A stretch of 64,000 nucleotides of DNA, from positions 62,001-126,000 of the forward strand of contig NZ_JAJNNZ010000011.1 of NCBI RefSeq assembly GCF_022836845.1. Direction: 5' to 3'. The stretch is from Vibrio gelatinilyticus. Its GTDB lineage: Bacteria > Pseudomonadota > Gammaproteobacteria > Enterobacterales > Vibrionaceae. Positions 60,187 through 64,000 of this stretch are shown here, piece after piece; the stretch's first letter is position 1, and each line of letters starts with the position of its first letter. The notes below the pieces were generated by a model that did not search any database, had not been told where the DNA came from, and worked only from the letters and a program-made list of their open reading frames with translations. A program made the position numbers and the translations under genes.

Positions 60187-60200
60187 TTGATAAATATCAA
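60187..60200. promoter_or_regulatory. Consensus FNR box upstream of ndh
   Basis: TTGATAAATATCAA is a full match to the FNR consensus TTGAT-N4-ATCAA. It lies 175-188 bases before the ndh start. If the minus-strand -10 is TATTTA (60139-60144), the box centre would be near -61. FNR represses ndh in E. coli; the sign of the effect here cannot be read from position alone. Confidence 0.75.
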
Positions 60201-60325
60201 TTTTTTTATAATTAGCTCATTATATAGAGCAAAACAATCACCGCAACTATTGAATGGAATTATTTTCATTGAACACGGTAATTGCTGGTTTTCGCGTCAT
60301 TATCGCTTGTCCCCCCATACAAAAA

Positions 60326-60347
60326 CAGCTCCCCTTTTGGGGAGCTG
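60326..60347 (-). terminator. Intrinsic terminator of ycfP
   Basis: CAGCTCCCC and GGGGAGCTG pair around TTTT, and five T residues follow on the minus strand. It is 65 bases after ycfP and upstream of the ndh control region. Confidence 0.88.
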
Positions 60348-60411
60348 CTTATTTAATACTTTTTTGTTACTCATTTGCTACATAGTATTCACTTAAAGTA
60401 CACAAGTGATA

Positions 60412-60951
60412 TCAAGCTTCTTTGAATTGCTTCATTTTTTGCAAATGTTGAGAGATTTTCTGAAATTTGTGGGGTTGAGTCTCATCCCAAACGATTTCGT
60501 AGTAATCTTTTAGTTCATTCGCTGTGAGCTGATTATCGTGGATCTCATCTTCTCTAGAGAGGATAACCAAACAGCTCGACTTGTTCTTCTCGCGGAATTT
60601 TTCGACGCACTTAGTGGCGATATCTTCGTATTCTTCGGGTCGATCAATTCTACCTTGCATGGTTTTCTCTGGATGCAAGTTCGGATTAAACATCACCTGT
60701 TTAATACCACATAAAAAGCCAATGCGTTCCGACCAGTAGGCACCAAGCCCGACACCACAAATAATGGGCTGCTTGTCATCTGACTGCTCTATCACTTTGT
60801 GCACTTCTTTGAGCAAATGCTGCATATCGTGCTTTGGATGCAAAGTGCTGTAGTTAATAAAGCGCACATCTTCGTCAATAAATTGTAATTGAAGCACTTT
60901 TTCGTGATTGCCCGGGCTGTTTGAGTCGTAGCCGTGAAGATAAATAATCAT
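60412..60951 (-). CDS. ycfP: YcfP family esterase-like protein (UPF0227)
   Basis: A 179-residue protein of the YcfP family, with an alpha/beta-hydrolase-like start ([19 protein letters not shown]), [33 protein letters not shown] and the closing WDETQPHKF. In this family the usual serine of the elbow is part of a G-x-G-L-G-A motif without a standard GxSxG, so catalysis is uncertain. It is downstream of a thiK-like gene by 98 bases, and nagZ, which sits between them in E. coli, is absent here. Confidence 0.9.
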   Translation of the reverse strand: MIIYLHGYDSNSPGNHEKVLQLQFIDEDVRFINYSTLHPKHDMQHLLKEVHKVIEQSDDKQPIICGVGLGAYWSERIGFLCGIKQVMFNPNLHPEKTMQGRIDRPEEYEDIATKCVEKFREKNKSSCLVILSREDEIHDNQLTANELKDYYEIVWDETQPHKFQKISQHLQKMKQFKEA

Positions 60952-61049
60952 AGTACCCCTCGTTAATTCCTTTATGGTACGTTTGTTTTAAATCTAACAT
61001 GAAAGCCCGAATTTGAAAGCGCTTCTCATGCTTTTTATTAGCTGCTTGC

Positions 61050-61931
61050 CTATAAACAGTGATCAACGCGACATATTGTCGCATCGATTTGCTCAGCTAT
61101 CGCTAAATACTCTGGTACTCTCCAAACTTGAAAGGCCAGTAGATACCATAATATTGCCATCAACCTTGAATGTTGTTGCCATTTTTTTACTCCATCAAGC
61201 CATTCTTGGGTGAACGTAATCCCACGTAGCTGGCAATATTCACGTACTCCTGTCTCGACATCGCCCTGGATATTGTCTAGAGTCAACGCTAGATCGAGCC
61301 GAGGATCAGCAATAGCCGCATACTCCCAGTCAATGATTGCGATACCATTCGTTGTGCGCAATAAATTGTATTGTCCCAAATCTAAATGACACAAGACAGC
61401 ATCGCTAATTGTCTTTAACGAACACTCTCGAAATCGCTGATAGGTCAGTTGGTATTTGTCCCGTTCTGGCAAGTCGCGCAGGTTATGCCAATATGTATCA
61501 ACTTTGGCCGTAAAATCGAACTTTTTTAGATTACTACCTGTTTTCTCAGGGCAAACTAGGCTGCGATGAATGTCAGACAATACTGACAAAACCTGATGTT
61601 GTGAAAGAGACTCATTGATTACATCGCCCTCAACCCAAGTGACCAGTAACCCCTTGTCATTAACAGCAATGAATTGATTGGTTTCTAGAGTGCCTGCGAC
61701 AGACTGCAATACCTTAGCTTCATGCTGCCTACAGAGGTCAAAACTCTGGGTTGCTTTTCCAGAGGGTCTCCACAGCATTGGGGCTGATCCCTGAACCTCT
61801 ATCCTCCAACAACGATTCGTCAGTCCACCAGATAGTGGTGCTGCACGAAAAGGCTGCTCATTGAGTAGAGATGGGAGCCATTTTAAGGTAGGGTCTAGCG
61901 CTGTTGCACTAGACCAATTCATTGACTGCAA
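61050..61931 (-). CDS. Thiamine kinase-like phosphotransferase
   Basis: A 293-residue member of the aminoglycoside phosphotransferase (APH) kinase superfamily. It has the GGLTNRCWRIEV substrate/ATP region (near 35-46), the catalytic-loop CHLDLGQYNLLRT (near 187-199, Asp in HxDxxxxN) and the metal-binding IAIIDWEYAAIADPRLDLA (near 205-223). By position after lpoB and ahead of ycfP it corresponds to E. coli thiK, which phosphorylates thiamine during salvage. The identity of the substrate is inference, since the family also covers choline kinases. It starts 10 bases after the lpoB stop. Confidence 0.8.
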   Translation of the reverse strand: MQSMNWSSATALDPTLKWLPSLLNEQPFRAAPLSGGLTNRCWRIEVQGSAPMLWRPSGKATQSFDLCRQHEAKVLQSVAGTLETNQFIAVNDKGLLVTWVEGDVINESLSQHQVLSVLSDIHRSLVCPEKTGSNLKKFDFTAKVDTYWHNLRDLPERDKYQLTYQRFRECSLKTISDAVLCHLDLGQYNLLRTTNGIAIIDWEYAAIADPRLDLALTLDNIQGDVETGVREYCQLRGITFTQEWLDGVKKWQQHSRLMAILWYLLAFQVWRVPEYLAIAEQIDATICRVDHCL

Positions 61932-61941
61932 AGAGGCTACC

Positions 61942-62532
61942 TTATAGGCCTAGAATGGAGCGTGACTCTTGTTTACGGATCTCTGTCTCGTCAGCCCATT
62001 CGATCAAGCCTGTCTCTAGATCCATTAAACGCATGGTCATTTTGTAATAGACGTCTTTGTCGCTGCCCGCTTCTTTTACGATACTGCTCATATTGCCGTA
62101 AAGCATATACTGGGCTCCAACCATTTTTCCAAACTGGATCGCGGTTGATTGGTTCACCAACTCATCGTTATTTTGGAAATTCAATTGGTCACGAACTGAT
62201 TCGACGCGATCCATATCCACGAATCGAAACTTACCAGAGTTGAGCATTTTAGTACTGATCGTGTCGGTGATAGATTCTGTATCAATATGCTCGGTGGTTT
62301 TATTCTTAATACGTTCAACAAATACGATTGGACGGCTATCACGAGTAATCGCCGCCACAGAACCTGACATCAACATGCTGTCGACCATTTGCCCTGCGAT
62401 GTTTTGCAAGTCCGTTGAGCCAAAATCAATCGTCGTTGTTTCAGTCGCTTGTGCGTCCCCATAACTCACTTTGTTCGAGCAGCCACCAAGAATGACAGCC
62501 AACCCCAATAAAGCAATAATACTCTTCTTCAT
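61942..62532 (-). CDS. lpoB: Penicillin-binding protein activator LpoB
   Basis: An outer-membrane lipoprotein that reaches through the periplasm to stimulate PBP1b. The 196 residues have the lipobox ILGGC (Cys18), then the domain with IAGQMVDSMLMSGSVAAI, ERIKNKTTEHIDTESITDTIS, KFRFVDMDRVESVRDQL and QYMLYGNMSSIVKE. Its neighbours ycfL and the thiK-like gene follow the E. coli order. It should be co-transcribed with ycfL 39 bases upstream. Confidence 0.93.
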   Translation of the reverse strand: MKKSIIALLGLAVILGGCSNKVSYGDAQATETTTIDFGSTDLQNIAGQMVDSMLMSGSVAAITRDSRPIVFVERIKNKTTEHIDTESITDTISTKMLNSGKFRFVDMDRVESVRDQLNFQNNDELVNQSTAIQFGKMVGAQYMLYGNMSSIVKEAGSDKDVYYKMTMRLMDLETGLIEWADETEIRKQESRSILGL

Positions 62533-62571
62533 TTTAATTCCTTAGTTTTGCTACTTTCCCCTCAGAGGAAA

Positions 62572-62964
62572 TCAATCATTCGCCGCACGCATTTGAAGGC
62601 GGAAATCTTTACCGTTTGGATTTACCGATACTTCAGAGATAGAGATGGTTTCATCCCCTCTTAGTATCAACCTCTTCCAAGGTGCTTGTTTGGTATTCAC
62701 CTCTAAACCTTGTTTGTCATACCAGTAGAAACGATATTGAAGCGTTTTATCCGTTGATGTGGTATTTGCCAACTTCACTATCGCTCGGGCATGCCCATTG
62801 GTATCGATGGTAGAGATATCTTCGATTGAGATCTCTTTCCCCATACGTTCATCACCAAACAACACAGTTTGAGTTTGGCCTTCGACTTTAATTCCCGAGG
62901 TTTTTGGTTGGGCACACCCCGTGATCACGAAAAGCACTCCTAAAGATAATAACCATTTTTTCAT
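62572..62964 (-). CDS. ycfL: YcfL family lipoprotein (DUF1425)
   Basis: A 130-residue lipoprotein (signal MKKWLLSLGVLFVITGC, Cys17) of the DUF1425 family: DERMGKEISIEDISTI, a beta-rich middle, and RFYWYDKQGLEV with the RLILRGDETISISEVSVNPNGKDFRLQM end. The function is unknown; it accompanies lpoB in many enterics and vibrios. Its ATG overlaps the stop of the COG3014 gene by one base. An upstream frame reading to 63024 lies in that gene and is not used. Confidence 0.88.
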   Translation of the reverse strand: MKKWLLSLGVLFVITGCAQPKTSGIKVEGQTQTVLFGDERMGKEISIEDISTIDTNGHARAIVKLANTTSTDKTLQYRFYWYDKQGLEVNTKQAPWKRLILRGDETISISEVSVNPNGKDFRLQMRAAND

Positions 62965-64000
62965 TACAGTCTTCCTAATTGTTTGTGCCAAATTGTGACA
63001 CTGCCACCCTGCCGGGAAAGCCAAACCAATACCGTTTGTTTATCTCTGACTTCAAAAGTATAGTCTTGACCGTCAACAGTGAGTATATGCTGACCTACAG
63101 CCATAATACGACTACTACTGTTTACCAATCCTGGTAATGTCTGCCAACTGCGTGTATCAGGCTGCTCCGTAAGCGTATTCCAGATGTTAAACACCAAGTT
63201 TCCTACATCATCATCTTTTGCGGTGCTTTTACGTAACTGGTCTTTGGCGTACACCCTTAAGGCCTGCCTCAGTAATATTGACGGCATGTTTTCAGACAAT
63301 TGCTGGCTGGCCATCAAGTTCACATCCGCGAGCAATTGACCATTTAGCTCAGTACCATCCAATACCAGAGGAGAAAACTTTTCACTCACCCCTGGTGGAT
63401 AATAAGGCAGTGACAAGCTGTAAATGGCGTAATTGCCCTGGCTATCGTACACCGGCAACGATAAACGCCAGTCACGCATTGGCTGCACCACACCCTGCTC
63501 TTCCAAAATGATGACTCTACCTTGCTTGTCTTGTAGGCTGGCAAGCTCTCCGTACTCTTTGGTCAATGCTTCCAAGGCTTGGTTGCGACCAGAACGCCTG
63601 GCAACACGCATTACTGCATCTCGAACATCTTTATTGTCTGGTAATACTGCTAAGGCTCGGGTGTAGTCTATATAAGCTGCATTCAAATCGTTCGATGTTT
63701 CGTACAATAATCCCGATAGATATAGCAAATACCCGTTCTGTACGGCTTGCAGCTTTTCACCTGCGTCAGGGTATCGAGACAACACAGAACCAATATTGGG
63801 AGAGAGCCCTTGCTGCTTTAATTGACTCTCAGCAGACTTTAAGTCTTTGTCTCTCGCCTGCTTGGCTCTTTCTTGCACTCTATTCGCACGTCGAACTTCC
63901 ACTAGTGCGCCATCAAGATCATTTTTATGTACGTAGTTTAAGCCTAAATATAGGTGTAAAAAACCGAGCTCATAATCGGGCGGCACGTATTCGGTAATAT
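62964..64000 (-). CDS. COG3014 family protein, partial (C-terminal part)
   Basis: The C-terminal 345 or so residues of a protein whose start lies right of the window; the frame stays open to the edge. The visible part has a helical, tetratricopeptide-like region (about residues 1-150 of the visible part, e.g. ELGFLHLYLGLNYVHKNDLDGALVEVRRANR and SGLLYETSNDLNAAYIDYTRAL) and then a beta-rich domain with LPYYPPGVSEKFSPLVLDG. It fits the COG3014 family, of unknown function, encoded with ycfL and lpoB in vibrios. It ends one base into ycfL. Confidence 0.82.
   Translation of the reverse strand, partial: ITEYVPPDYELGFLHLYLGLNYVHKNDLDGALVEVRRANRVQERAKQARDKDLKSAESQLKQQGLSPNIGSVLSRYPDAGEKLQAVQNGYLLYLSGLLYETSNDLNAAYIDYTRALAVLPDNKDVRDAVMRVARRSGRNQALEALTKEYGELASLQDKQGRVIILEEQGVVQPMRDWRLSLPVYDSQGNYAIYSLSLPYYPPGVSEKFSPLVLDGTELNGQLLADVNLMASQQLSENMPSILLRQALRVYAKDQLRKSTAKDDDVGNLVFNIWNTLTEQPDTRSWQTLPGLVNSSSRIMAVGQHILTVDGQDYTFEVRDKQTVLVWLSRQGGSVTIWHKQLGRL

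Noticed and set aside
63566..63997. 143-codon open frame opposite the COG3014 gene
   Set aside because: It is a shadow of a well supported gene and runs to the window edge; its translation shows no family features.

Overview
The window is chromosomal core DNA of a gammaproteobacterium, almost certainly a Vibrio or close Vibrionaceae relative. The evidence is gene order and gene content: torR-torD-purR followed by a c-di-GMP-I riboswitch in front of a TfoX-type gene, lolCDE next to a PilZ protein and mfd and then a CsiV-like gene, cmoA-cmoB, cmoM-mukF-mukE-mukB, aat-bpt-infA, clpS-clpA-cspD, and a monomeric NADP isocitrate dehydrogenase. I see no rRNA, tRNA, insertion sequence, prophage, integron or CRISPR array. 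Base composition and codon use look even throughout, so this is not an accessory island. Its novelty lies mainly in intergenic DNA and in one poorly understood operon.

Layout. 1-5.1 kb (minus): aspS-yebC-ruvC, then a six-helix chemoreceptor, then a LexA-like operator and ribosome binding site for a gene just off the left edge, probably ruvA. 5.3-8.1 kb (plus): a DUF72 protein, then cmoA and cmoB (tRNA cmo5U synthesis). 8.3-11.6 kb (plus): a three-gene operon of retropepsin-like lipoprotein, inactive transglutaminase fused to seven membrane helices, and an ATP-grasp glutamate-ligase-like protein. 11.8-19.1 kb (minus): cmoM-mukF-mukE-mukB (tRNA methyltransferase plus the MukBEF condensin). 19.2-20 kb: elyC. 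20.2-25.3 kb: torR and torD divergent, purR, riboswitch, tfoY, a VTT-domain membrane protein and a DUF2007 protein. 25.3-32.1 kb (minus): alpha/beta hydrolase, glgC-glgA, topA. 32.4-41.9 kb: yciN-like, aroA, aat-bpt-infA, clpS-clpA, cspD, icd. 42.2-48.9 kb: rluE, then comEC, msbA-lpxK-ycaR-kdsB (lipid A and LPS export). 48.9-58.6 kb: DUF2062, lolC-lolD-lolE, PilZ gene-mfd, csiV, GNAT. 58.7-64 kb (minus): ndh, ycfP, thiK-like, lpoB, ycfL and a partial COG3014 gene.

How the genes cooperate. CmoA, CmoB and CmoM make and methylate the wobble base cmo5U34. Aat, Bpt, ClpS and ClpA form the bacterial N-degron pathway. MsbA, LpxK, KdsB and LolCDE serve outer membrane assembly, while ElyC, LpoB and CsiV serve cell-wall synthesis. 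TfoY and ComEC link to competence-related regulation and DNA uptake, and TfoY is under a c-di-GMP riboswitch.

Most interesting signals: the retropepsin/transglutaminase/ATP-grasp operon with three GTTCACG motifs at its promoter; a candidate small RNA and several inverted repeats between torD and purR; an 11-bp inverted repeat bracketing a perfect -10 between icd and rluE; a consensus FNR box upstream of ndh; candidate Tor boxes between torR and torD; and the LexA-like site at the left edge. Positions, motifs and repeats were read directly from the sequence by eye. Family assignments rest on recognising the proteins, not on database searches.
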